Origin: Candidatus Omnitrophota bacterium
GTDB lineage: Bacteria > Omnitrophota > Gorgyraeia > JACOVV01
Length of the DNA stretch: 11,094 bases
Assembly (NCBI GenBank): GCA_023248175.1
Contig: JAHFFC010000017.1
Span: 1 to 11,094, forward strand
Direction: 5' to 3'
The notes below the pieces were generated by a model. It did no database searches. It saw only the letters and a program-made list of their open reading frames with translations, and was not told the DNA's origin. The translations under genes and the position numbers were made by a program. Of this stretch, positions 1-6,187 are shown piece by piece. Positions within the stretch are counted from its first letter, which is position 1; every line of letters starts with the position of its first letter.

Positions 1-1450
1 AGACGGTTCTTTGAAACTCGATGGGGACTTCCTTTGTTCCCAAACTGGATTTTTTACGGATTTGTCCCTTCAGCCATGTCGCCCATTTCAAATTCCACCC
101 AATGGCGAGTAGGACAAGACGGAAGAGAATCATCTTCGGCGGAGTGAGATAGGGATTGGGGATTTGATGAAAACGGCCCCTGACGCAGATTGTATTCTTA
201 TCTTGAACGGTAATTTTAGTTTTGGAGTTGATCCACTGGGTGCTGATCATGGCTCCGCTGGGTAAAACTCCGGTCATTCCAGAGTCTTGGTATAGAAGTT
301 TTTTCCCGGAGATAGAAAAAAGTTTTAAGACACCCCCCTTTTTATAATTACAGACTCCATAAAGGCTATCCTTCTTAAAAATTTGGATCCCCGCCTCGTC
401 AAAGTAACGGTCAAAATCCCTCTCTTCGAAGGGAAGAAGGGGCAATGTTTGAGGACGAGGAGTAAAATCCAGATAGGCCTCCAGAAATTCAGGCAGTCGG
501 CAGATAAAGTATCGGTCTTCCTGCAATTCCGGAGTCAAGATTTTTCCCTGGGCAATTCCTGAGAGAACTTTATCAAGGATAGAGAAAGCCGCCGAGATTT
601 TCGGGGCGAGGATTTCAAAACCATGGGGATAAAAATGGACGGTTTGTCTGCTTCCGATATTACCGCCAAAGGAATCATCTGGATAGATAAAATAACTACA
701 GAACTCGATTGCTTTTTGGGTTAAATCGAAAAGCTCAGAGTCTTCGTAGCCAGCTTTAAACAATTTTCCCAAGAAACTGACCATCGCCGACAAGTAACCA
801 AGATCCGGGCCGTCGTATTCCAAAAACCAACCTTCCCGACTGGCGAAACTTTTCAGACGTTCAATTTTTCTTTTAACGGCATCGAGAATCCATTCCTCCT
901 TGAGGAGTTGATAGATTTTATAAAGGGCCAGGATAGCCAGCGCGTGATGGTTTGATAAAATCCCTTCTTCTTCGTATTGCGAGAGAAAACGAGCAGAGAG
1001 TAGAGCCCCTTTCCGGAGCTTCTGGATGGACGGCTCGGGTATTTCGTTGGACAGAAGCTCATAACTGGATATCAGCGCAACCATTAAGAAAGCAGTTGGC
1101 CCAGCCCATCCCCGTTCATTGGGATAGAATTCATCGAAGGAGCCATCGCTGTGCTGAATTTTTAAGCAGTAATTCAACCCCGCGATAGTCCAATCGCGTA
1201 TTCTGGAATTCCGGTAAAAAGGATTATCGGTAAGCGGCCGCGCATAAACCAATGCCAGCGTATGCGTCGAAAACTGGGCGAACGCCGAAGGAAAATCAAT
1301 GGCCCGGTCATGCCAGAAAATCCGGTAAAAACAGCCGTAAGTGGGGGAGAACGGATTACGGTCCTGCTGGCTCAGAAGCCGGGGAATTTGGGCTAGCGCC
1401 TTTTGGCTGTAAATTTCTTTTAATTGAGCGTGATTTTTGCCATCGTCCAT
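1..1450 (-). CDS. Partial alpha/alpha-toroid protein, possibly heparinase II/III-like (C-terminus beyond window)
   Basis: The frame is open from the ATG at 1450 to the left edge, giving 483 codons with no stop, so only the C-terminus is missing. An AGGAG at 1457-1461 lies 6 bases before the ATG and supports this start; the next in-frame Met is far inside. The N-terminal 300 residues are helical. They carry motifs that look conserved: DGSFDEFYP (102-110), NHH (167-169), EGWFLEYDGPDLGYLS (206-221) and a segment around GSRQTVHFYPHGFE (266-279). The rest looks more beta-rich. This helical-toroid-then-beta layout resembles heparinase II/III-type lyases or glucuronyl C5-epimerase-like proteins, but I do not recognise the family firmly. 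No signal peptide is visible. The first 31 bases overlap the end of the methyltransferase gene, so it is the third gene of a probable surface-glycan operon. The gene is near certain; the function is a guess. Confidence 0.85.
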   Translation of the reverse strand, partial: MDDGKNHAQLKEIYSQKALAQIPRLLSQQDRNPFSPTYGCFYRIFWHDRAIDFPSAFAQFSTHTLALVYARPLTDNPFYRNSRIRDWTIAGLNYCLKIQHSDGSFDEFYPNERGWAGPTAFLMVALISSYELLSNEIPEPSIQKLRKGALLSARFLSQYEEEGILSNHHALAILALYKIYQLLKEEWILDAVKRKIERLKSFASREGWFLEYDGPDLGYLSAMVSFLGKLFKAGYEDSELFDLTQKAIEFCSYFIYPDDSFGGNIGSRQTVHFYPHGFEILAPKISAAFSILDKVLSGIAQGKILTPELQEDRYFICRLPEFLEAYLDFTPRPQTLPLLPFEERDFDRYFDEAGIQIFKKDSLYGVCNYKKGGVLKLFSISGKKLLYQDSGMTGVLPSGAMISTQWINSKTKITVQDKNTICVRGRFHQIPNPYLTPPKMILFRLVLLAIGWNLKWATWLKGQIRKKSSLGTKEVPIEFQRTV

Positions 1451-2010
1451 AGGCCTCTCCTTTTAATCTCTATATGTGGAGAGAATTGTGTCAGGAATTT
1501 TTTGAAGGAGCGTCCTGTCCAATGCTGAAGATGTCCCGGGGTATTTCCAAAATCAGAGAGATATTTCAGACGGGCCATATTCCCAATGCGCCAAAGAGGT
1601 TCCCACGGCACGGATAAAATGATATATTTCCTCGAAACCCTCACCATTTCCTGGAGGGCTCGCTTCGGTTCTTCCAAATGTTCCAAGATTTCAAGGCATA
1701 ACACTGCATCCACGCTTTTATTTTTTAAAGGAGTTTGATAAATGGAAGCGGCTGCGAAACCGACGTCGTGGTTTTTCTTGGCAACTTGCAGAACCTCGGG
1801 GTAAAGATCCATTCCAAAAAGATTCCCCTTCAATTGGGCGCTCAGAAATCTGAGGATGTATCCTTCGCCGCATCCGATGTCTACAATATTACCCTGGAGC
1901 CCCGCGGCCATTTCAGAGAGGCCAGAGAAGAACTGAGACATCAGAAACCTCTCGACCGGATTCCTGGATTTGTATTTATTATAAATATTTCCACCGTGAT
2001 ATTCTCTCAT
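1420..2010 (-). CDS. Class I SAM-dependent methyltransferase (Methyltransf_11 type)
   Basis: A complete 196-residue protein. Motif I is VDIGCGEGY (residues 43-51), the Rossmann loop that binds S-adenosylmethionine. The acidic residue after strand 2 is D68 in GMDLYP. A later segment, ILSVPWEPLWRIGNMARL, followed by GNTPGHLQHW, is typical of a UbiG-like subgroup found near glycosyltransferases. An N-terminal YNKYKSRNPVERFL stretch is also typical of that subgroup. The protein is cytoplasmic, with no membrane segment. Its ATG overlaps the stop codon of the upstream glycosyltransferase (ATGA, 2007-2010), so translation is probably coupled. Its end overlaps the start of the next gene by 31 bases. 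The acceptor cannot be read from the sequence; a sugar or lipid-linked glycan is an inference from the neighbours. Confidence 0.9.
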   Translation of the reverse strand: MREYHGGNIYNKYKSRNPVERFLMSQFFSGLSEMAAGLQGNIVDIGCGEGYILRFLSAQLKGNLFGMDLYPEVLQVAKKNHDVGFAAASIYQTPLKNKSVDAVLCLEILEHLEEPKRALQEMVRVSRKYIILSVPWEPLWRIGNMARLKYLSDFGNTPGHLQHWTGRSFKKFLTQFSPHIEIKRRGLWTMAKITLN

Positions 2011-3746
2011 GCGCTGGTTCTCTCATAGATATAGACGATGGGTGAAATGTACCCCATATTGGGAATGGGATCTCTCCAGAATGAAACCGGGATTAGAATA
2101 CCGGGAAACCGCCGGGATTCAATTTTGTAATTAGATGGCATAAATTTTTTTGCTAATCGATAAGGATACTTACCCTGTAGAAGTCCCTGAATCACCGGGC
2201 CCTTTCCAGTGAGAGTATTAGATGAAGCGGTTTCAACAACAGGAATGTCGGTAAAAGAATCAAAGGTGAGTACTAAATATTTCCCCTCCGGGCCTACTTC
2301 TCGACGGTCAAAATAATAGACTGACTTTTCCTGCATGTCCTTAAAGGGGCTTATTCCTTTAGATTCTCTGGAATTAATCCCTGCATGAAGGATTTGGTAG
2401 TCTTTGAAGATATCTTCCGATGCGGCCCGGTTGATCTCAGAAAGGAATTCAATCGTTGATTCCTTGGGAACATTTTCATTGATCCATTGTGTCACCTGAT
2501 AGCGTGTATCTTTTTTTACAAGCACCCAATCAGCGGACAGACAATACCAAAAGGAATAACAGAAGGCGGAAACGGCCATCACCCGTTTCCATTGTCTCCA
2601 TTGTTTAGAGCCAAGGATCTGTTCTAATCCTACTCCAGCCAATAGGGCTATAAAAGGGATTAACAGAACACTTGCTTTCGCCGGCGCGTTATTGATGCCG
2701 TATTGAGTTAAGCTGATGATTAGCCAATAGGAGAGCAAGAAAAGACCTAACAGCCACCGTTGAAAGGGGCCGTTTTTCTTGTCAGAGAAATAAAACAAAG
2801 CCCCTGTCAAGGCGAGTAACGCGTAGGGGATTCCGATCCCATACGCCATCTGAATCAAGTAGTTGATCAAACCGAGGCCCCTGATGAGGAAATGAGGGTG
2901 CTCAATTTGTCCCATCGTGGCTGGGTCAACATGAATGAGATAGTAATTGAGCAAGTACCCATATCGTTTAAAGCTTTCGATCGGATGAATCAAAATAATC
3001 GGGTTACCCAAAATGGTTCCCATGATAAAATAACAGAGCGAAATCCTGATAAAAAGGCTTAATCGTTTTCTATCGGTAAACCGCAAGACGATGCCGAGAA
3101 GTAAAATAGCAATGAGGCCGTTTAATTTTGTGGAAAAACACAAACCAGCCGTAAAGGCCGCCAGTTTAATAAAACGGGTGTTAAATCCAGAATAGTGGAA
3201 CTCAACGACAAAATAGAAAGAGAGCAATGTCAGAAAAATGACAAGGGGAGTAGGAATGGCAAAGTGGTTGGTGCCGGAGAAATCCATCGAAGTTGCCAGA
3301 ACTAGAGCCGAATAAAGGCCGACACGGGGATGGTACATTCTCCTCCCGAGTTTATATAGGATGTAACAACTGAATACTCCCAGGAGGACGGAAAAGATCC
3401 GTGACCAGATAATAATTCCTGAAGCTAGTCCGGGATAGTCCAAAGCCATTTGAGTCCATGAGAGGCCGGCCGTCGCCGCGGCCAATTCCAGCGGATAACC
3501 AGAAAGTTTTAAAATGACGAGATAAGGAATTTGGAATGCAGCCAGAGCAATTGGGTAAGCCCCTGGGTTGAGAGAACTCGTCAGGGTTGGAGCCAGCGAT
3601 CGCTCTCCAAGAATCCTGAGGGAAGTCGCGTAGACTTCATCCACATACCATCGGGAAGGGACCCCCATTTGGATTCCAAAGAGGGAAAGACCCAGGGAGA
3701 TCAAGAGTATAATGACTAAGAGGGAATTTTCTATTCTTTTTTCCAT
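2007..3746 (-). CDS. GT39/ArnT-like integral membrane glycosyltransferase
   Basis: A 579-residue polytopic membrane protein with about ten to eleven hydrophobic segments in the first 410 residues, then a soluble tail of about 170 residues. The first membrane segment (about 8-26) is followed by an extracytoplasmic loop with an Asp-Glu pair (D36-E37, in WYVDEVYA). This is where GT-C enzymes of the PMT/ArnT superfamily keep their catalytic acidic residues. A later FSTKLNGLIAILL segment matches the usual TK-N-G signature of this group. Such enzymes transfer sugars from polyprenyl-phosphate donors to lipids, proteins or glycans outside the membrane. I chose the ATG at 3746 because membrane segment 1 starts right after it. 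A TTG at 3800 would add 18 residues of poor quality. Neither start has a clear Shine-Dalgarno sequence. It is the first gene of the leftward operon, joined to the methyltransferase by ATGA. Substrate unknown. Confidence 0.85.
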   Translation of the reverse strand: MEKRIENSLLVIILLISLGLSLFGIQMGVPSRWYVDEVYATSLRILGERSLAPTLTSSLNPGAYPIALAAFQIPYLVILKLSGYPLELAAATAGLSWTQMALDYPGLASGIIIWSRIFSVLLGVFSCYILYKLGRRMYHPRVGLYSALVLATSMDFSGTNHFAIPTPLVIFLTLLSFYFVVEFHYSGFNTRFIKLAAFTAGLCFSTKLNGLIAILLLGIVLRFTDRKRLSLFIRISLCYFIMGTILGNPIILIHPIESFKRYGYLLNYYLIHVDPATMGQIEHPHFLIRGLGLINYLIQMAYGIGIPYALLALTGALFYFSDKKNGPFQRWLLGLFLLSYWLIISLTQYGINNAPAKASVLLIPFIALLAGVGLEQILGSKQWRQWKRVMAVSAFCYSFWYCLSADWVLVKKDTRYQVTQWINENVPKESTIEFLSEINRAASEDIFKDYQILHAGINSRESKGISPFKDMQEKSVYYFDRREVGPEGKYLVLTFDSFTDIPVVETASSNTLTGKGPVIQGLLQGKYPYRLAKKFMPSNYKIESRRFPGILIPVSFWRDPIPNMGYISPIVYIYERTSA

Positions 3747-3752
3747 CGCTGA

Positions 3753-3769
3753 TTCTAGTATACCTAGAA
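3753..3769. promoter_or_regulatory. Perfect inverted repeat, candidate operator in divergent intergenic region
   Basis: TTCTAG, then TATAC, then CTAGAA: two perfectly complementary 6-base arms around a 5-base centre. It lies just upstream of the leftward glycosyltransferase start. On the minus strand the centre contains TATACT, one base off a -10 consensus, with no good -35 at normal spacing. A repressor bound here could cover a leftward promoter and lie about 40 bases upstream of the rightward -10 candidate. The symmetry is seen directly; the regulatory role is inferred. Confidence 0.35.
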
Positions 3770-3810
3770 CACAGTAACACAATTTCCTCTGGAGAAACAA
3801 GGGTTTTGTA

Positions 3811-3819
3811 TGTTAGAAT
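3811..3819 (+). promoter_or_regulatory. Possible extended -10 promoter for panC operon
   Basis: TGTTAGAAT reads as an extended -10 (TG, one base, then TAGAAT, one mismatch to TATAAT). No convincing -35 lies 17 bases upstream, which extended -10 promoters can tolerate. A start point near 3826 would give a leader of about 22 bases before the panC ATG. It is the only fair candidate in the 101-base gap between divergent genes. This is weak evidence from consensus only. Confidence 0.3.
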
Positions 3820-3834
3820 ACAGAGACTTTTAGA

Positions 3835-3840
3835 GAGAGG
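3835..3840 (+). promoter_or_regulatory. Ribosome binding site of panC
   Basis: GAGAGG ends 7 bases before the ATG at 3848. It decides between that ATG and the upstream in-frame TTG at 3806, which has no such sequence. Confidence 0.7.
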
Positions 3841-3847
3841 AATTTCC

Positions 3848-4690
3848 ATGACTTGTGTGATTCGATTGTTAGAGGAAATACGGCGAACGGCCCATTACAT
3901 CAAGAAAAAAGGCAAAACGATCGGTTTTGTCCCGACAATGGGCTATTTTCATGAGGGGCATCTTTCCTTATTTAGGCGGGCAAGAAAAGAGGCAGATGTT
4001 GTTATCGTGAGCCTTTATGTGAATCCGGCGCAATTCGCCCCGCAGGAGGATTTCAAGAAATATCCGCGTAACTTTAAAAGGGATTTGGAGCTTGCCCAAG
4101 GAGAGAAGGTTGATTATCTTTTCTGTCCGACGGACAAGGAGATGTATCCTCAGCCGTTTTCAACGTTTGTTTCTAATGAATCTCTTTCCTCCGTTCTTGA
4201 GGGGAAGAGCCGTCCGGCTCATTTTAGAGGGGTCTTGACGATTCTAGCAAAACTCTTTCATCTGATAGAACCCGACGTGGCTTACTTTGGACAGAAGGAT
4301 TATCAGCAAGCGTTGATTATCCAAAAGATGATAAAGGAATTAAATTTTAATTTAAAGATCAAGGTGCTGCCGACGGTGAGAGAGAAGGATGGGTTGGCCA
4401 TGAGCTCGCGCAACCTCTATCTGACACCGTCAGAACGAAACCGGGCGCGGACGTTATTTTCTGCTTTGCAACAGGGACGGGATATGGTATCCTCTGGGAT
4501 TAGGAACTCGACGGAGATTTTCAAAAAAGTGAAGAGTTGTCTTCGGAGAACCCCCGGGATCAAACTCGATTATCTGGAAATGGTTGATCCTGAAACGTTA
4601 GAAAAGATAAAAGAAGTGCACAAGAGGGCATTGTTAGTGGGGGCGATTTGGGTTGGTAAAACGCGGCTCATCGACAATCTGTGGGTGTGA
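3848..4690 (+). CDS. panC: Pantothenate synthetase (pantoate--beta-alanine ligase)
   Basis: A 280-residue cytoplasmic enzyme, the normal family length. It joins pantoate and beta-alanine using ATP, through a pantoyl-adenylate, to make pantothenate for CoA. The nucleotidyltransferase motif HEGH is at residues 35-38 inside [14 protein letters not shown]. Other family blocks are VNPAQF (58-63), HFRGV (125-129), FGQKDYQQ (147-154) and the KMSKS-like loop DGLAMSSRN (181-189). The start is the ATG at 3848: GAGAGG at 3835-3840 lies 7 bases upstream, and the product then begins where relatives begin. An in-frame TTG at 3806 would add 14 residues with no support. panD follows after a single base, so the two are co-transcribed, and their reactions are consecutive (PanD supplies beta-alanine). 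Confidence 0.97.
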   Translation: MTCVIRLLEEIRRTAHYIKKKGKTIGFVPTMGYFHEGHLSLFRRARKEADVVIVSLYVNPAQFAPQEDFKKYPRNFKRDLELAQGEKVDYLFCPTDKEMYPQPFSTFVSNESLSSVLEGKSRPAHFRGVLTILAKLFHLIEPDVAYFGQKDYQQALIIQKMIKELNFNLKIKVLPTVREKDGLAMSSRNLYLTPSERNRARTLFSALQQGRDMVSSGIRNSTEIFKKVKSCLRRTPGIKLDYLEMVDPETLEKIKEVHKRALLVGAIWVGKTRLIDNLWV

Positions 4691-4691
4691 T

Positions 4692-5063
4692 ATGTATCGT
4701 TTCATGTGTAAATCAAAGATTCATTCAGCAACGGTGACTGAAGCGAACCTTCAATATAAGGGGAGTATTACCATTGATGAATCGCTGATGGAAAGCGCGG
4801 ATTTGCTGTCATATGAAAAAGTCCAAATCGTTAATCTCAATAACGGCGCTCGTGTCGAAACGTATGTGATCTCTGGGAAGTGGGGGAGTGGAACAGTCTG
4901 TATGAACGGAGCTGCTGCTCGATGGGCCCAGCCGGGCGATAAAGTCATTATTATTTCTTACGCAATGATGGAAGAAACAACGGCACGAAAACATCGTCCA
5001 AAGGTGGTTTTTGTTGATCAGCGTAATGCCATCCAAAAGATTCAGTCGGAAATTCTTGCCTGA
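4692..5063 (+). CDS. panD: Aspartate 1-decarboxylase, pyruvoyl-dependent proenzyme
   Basis: A 123-residue proenzyme that decarboxylates L-aspartate to beta-alanine, the substrate of PanC. The self-cleavage site Gly24-Ser25 (YKGSITID) is at exactly the numbering of the E. coli enzyme; Ser25 becomes the pyruvoyl group. Other key positions also match: Lys9, Arg54, Tyr58 and Asn72 (in MNGAAA). This supports the ATG at 4692 over an upstream in-frame ATG at 4653, inside panC, or a Met at 4704. The gene begins one base after the panC stop, with a GGGTG-like ribosome binding site inside the panC end. Bacteria with this PanD often need PanM or PanZ-type factors for maturation; none is seen here. Active tetramer expected in the cytoplasm. 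Confidence 0.97.
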   Translation: MYRFMCKSKIHSATVTEANLQYKGSITIDESLMESADLLSYEKVQIVNLNNGARVETYVISGKWGSGTVCMNGAAARWAQPGDKVIIISYAMMEETTARKHRPKVVFVDQRNAIQKIQSEILA

Positions 5064-5880
5064 AAAACGGACCGTTGTCCAGATAGGCATCGTCGGCTGC
5101 GGGACGATTGGCGGTGAACTAGCCGGCTGGATCCATACTCATTTGAAGAATAAAGCCATGCTCGCGGCTCTTTACGATCTTAATCCCTCTCAGTCGAATC
5201 ACCTCAAGAAATCTCTCTCTCTGACTTCTGTGCTTGTTGCTTCTCTGGAACAGCTTGTTGCGAAAAGTGATCTGGTGATTGAAGCGGCCAGCGTTGAGGC
5301 CGTTCCCCTTGTGGCCAAAAAGGTATTACAGGAGGGGAAAGATCTGCTTGTCATGAGTGTTGGGGGACTGCTGCAGAATCAAGGATTAGTCGCGTTGGCC
5401 CAAGAACATGGCTGTCGGATTTATATCCCCAGCGGCGCCATCGGAGGATTGGATGCTATTAAGGGAGCGGCTCTCTCCAAAATTGATACAGCCCTATTGA
5501 CGACCCGTAAAGCTCCAGAGGCTCTGGCGGGCGCCCCTTACTGGGAAGAAAAGCAAAAAGAGTGGCAGTCCATCTCAGAAGAGACGGTTCTTTTTGAAGG
5601 GGAGGTGACAGAAGCGATTCACTTGTTTCCAAAAAATATCAATGTTTCAGCCACTTTACAATTGGCCGTTCCTGATGTTGACTGGAAAGTAAAAATGATC
5701 GCTGTTCCTGGGTTGCGCAGGAACATCCACGAGATTCAAATAGAGGGTGAATCCGGGAAAATGGTATTTCGAATGGAGAACATTCCCGCTCCCGGTAATC
5801 CTAAAACAAGCTACTTGGCGGTGTTGTCGGCGAAAGCTCTGCTTGAGGAAATGTTTTCAAGTGTTAGAATAGGTAGTTGA
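5056..5880 (+). CDS. nadX: L-aspartate dehydrogenase
   Basis: A 274-residue NAD(P)-dependent enzyme that oxidises L-aspartate to iminoaspartate, the precursor that quinolinate synthase (NadA) uses in NAD synthesis. It replaces or supplements NadB. The Rossmann motif GCGTIG is at residues 14-19. Family blocks follow in order: EAASVEAV (76-83), SVGGL (101-105), [14 protein letters not shown] (125-138), [10 protein letters not shown] (191-200) and NPKTS (248-252). The start is uncertain. The TTG at 5056 has GGA (5048-5050) 5 bases upstream and puts the first beta strand near residue 7, as in relatives. The ATG at 5026 would add 10 residues, overlap panD by 38 bases and lacks a ribosome binding site. 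From the TTG the overlap with panD is 8 bases. It is the third gene of an aspartate-using coenzyme operon. Confidence 0.92.
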   Translation: MPEKRTVVQIGIVGCGTIGGELAGWIHTHLKNKAMLAALYDLNPSQSNHLKKSLSLTSVLVASLEQLVAKSDLVIEAASVEAVPLVAKKVLQEGKDLLVMSVGGLLQNQGLVALAQEHGCRIYIPSGAIGGLDAIKGAALSKIDTALLTTRKAPEALAGAPYWEEKQKEWQSISEETVLFEGEVTEAIHLFPKNINVSATLQLAVPDVDWKVKMIAVPGLRRNIHEIQIEGESGKMVFRMENIPAPGNPKTSYLAVLSAKALLEEMFSSVRIGS

Positions 5881-5899
5881 AGCAAAATTTTTTGATGAG

Positions 5900-5908
5900 A
5901 GGGGGTGA
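5900..5908 (+). promoter_or_regulatory. Strong ribosome binding site of the 43-residue gene
   Basis: AGGGGGTGA is one mismatch from AGGAGGTGA, the full complement of the 16S rRNA tail, and ends 6 bases before the ATG at 5915. It is the main nucleotide evidence that this very short frame is a gene. Confidence 0.7.
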
Positions 5909-5914
5909 AAAAAG

Positions 5915-6046
5915 ATGTCACAGAAAGTCGCCAAGGTAGGGATTAAGAAGGAGCAGGGATTCCTCTATTTTGTGGATAAGGATGGGGATATCTCTCGGGC
6001 AAAGATGGCACGCGGTGGGCAGAAGAAGAAAAAGAAAAAAAGATAA
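5915..6046 (+). CDS. Small basic protein of 43 residues, lysine-tailed, unknown function
   Basis: The ATG at 5915 opens a 43-residue frame ending with TAA at 6046. It is preceded by AGGGGGTGA (5900-5908), the strongest ribosome binding site in the window, which argues for real and abundant translation. The first half reads like a small beta structure (KVAKVGIKKEQGFLYFVDKD). After it come GDISRAKMARGG and a tail of six lysines and one arginine (37-43). The tail suggests contact with nucleic acid or ribosomes, but that is inference. There is no signal peptide, membrane segment or Cys. The 34-base gap after nadX and the stem-loop behind it suggest it is the last gene of the panCD-nadX operon. 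I have a faint memory of similar short proteins in other bacteria (the YFVDKDGD-SRAKMARG pattern) but know no function. Confidence 0.8.
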   Translation: MSQKVAKVGIKKEQGFLYFVDKDGDISRAKMARGGQKKKKKKR

Positions 6047-6066
6047 ACTGCTTGTTTCATGATCAT

Positions 6067-6105
6067 GAGCCTCTGTGTTCAATATTCAAAAAAACACAGA
6101 GGCTC
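6067..6105 (+). terminator. Stem-loop after the small gene, probable transcription terminator (no U tract)
   Basis: GAGCCTCTGTGTT (6067-6079) pairs perfectly over 13 bases with AACACAGAGGCTC (6093-6105) around a 13-base A-rich loop. It begins 20 bases after the stop codon of the small gene, the right place to end the panC operon. The downstream bases TGTCTTAG contain no T run on either strand, so this is not a textbook intrinsic terminator. It may act with Rho or protect the mRNA 3' end. Confidence 0.5.
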
Positions 6106-6114
6106 TGTCTTAGT

Positions 6115-6187
6115 GTATAGCGTTCAGCGGACAGTAGGTTTTTCCTGAACGCTGTACGTTGTATGCTGAACGGTGTACGTTGAAATT
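6115..6187. repeat. Degenerate heptamer array in two opposing orientations, abutting uvrA
   Basis: From 6146 to 6180 the sequence divides into five consecutive 7-base units with consensus TGWAYGY: TGAACGC (6146), TGTACGT (6153), TGTATGC (6160), TGAACGG (6167) and TGTACGT (6174). A worn sixth unit, TGAAATT (6181-6187), touches the uvrA ATG. On the left, 6115-6135 divides into three units in the reverse orientation: GTATAGC, GTTCAGC, GGACAGT. The two blocks are separated by 10 bases with a T5 centre. A 9-base perfect inverted repeat, AGCGTTCAG (6119-6127) with CTGAACGCT (6145-6153), links them. A 17-base direct repeat with one mismatch and a 21-base period (6145-6161 and 6166-6182) is a multiple of the same unit. 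It resembles the short tandem heptamer repeats known from cyanobacteria in form only, not sequence. Confidence 0.65.

Noticed and set aside
853..1062. A minus-strand frame at 853-1062 that might suggest a frameshift in the toroid gene.
   Set aside because: The main frame stays open through this stretch with sensible protein, so no frameshift is needed.
1..1450. The region could look like non-coding DNA or a decayed gene, since only short complete frames are found in it.
   Set aside because: The minus strand is open without a stop from the ATG at 1450 to the edge and translates to a coherent protein. It is simply cut by the window.
952..1452. Plus-strand frames at 952-1188 and 1252-1452.
   Set aside because: They lie opposite the toroid gene, have no ribosome binding site, and have low-complexity, unnatural composition. 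They are shadow frames.
1735..2028. A plus-strand frame of 97 codons opposite the methyltransferase.
   Set aside because: The methyltransferase strand carries clear SAM-binding motifs; the plus-strand product has no recognisable feature.
3806..3847. Upstream TTG start for panC at 3806.
   Set aside because: It overlaps the candidate promoter, has no ribosome binding site, and would extend the protein beyond the family N-terminus.
6067..6105. A riboswitch or small RNA between the pan operon and uvrA.
   Set aside because: Only a single simple hairpin is present, with no multi-helix structure or known conserved core.
6115..6187. CRISPR-like repeats before uvrA.
   Set aside because: Units are 7 bases, directly adjacent, without unique spacers and with inverted halves. 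This is not a CRISPR layout.
6115..6187. Ends of a transposon or MITE at the repeat array.
   Set aside because: No target-site duplication or transposase is visible, and the internal 7-base periodicity fits a tandem array better. A MITE origin remains possible but unsupported.
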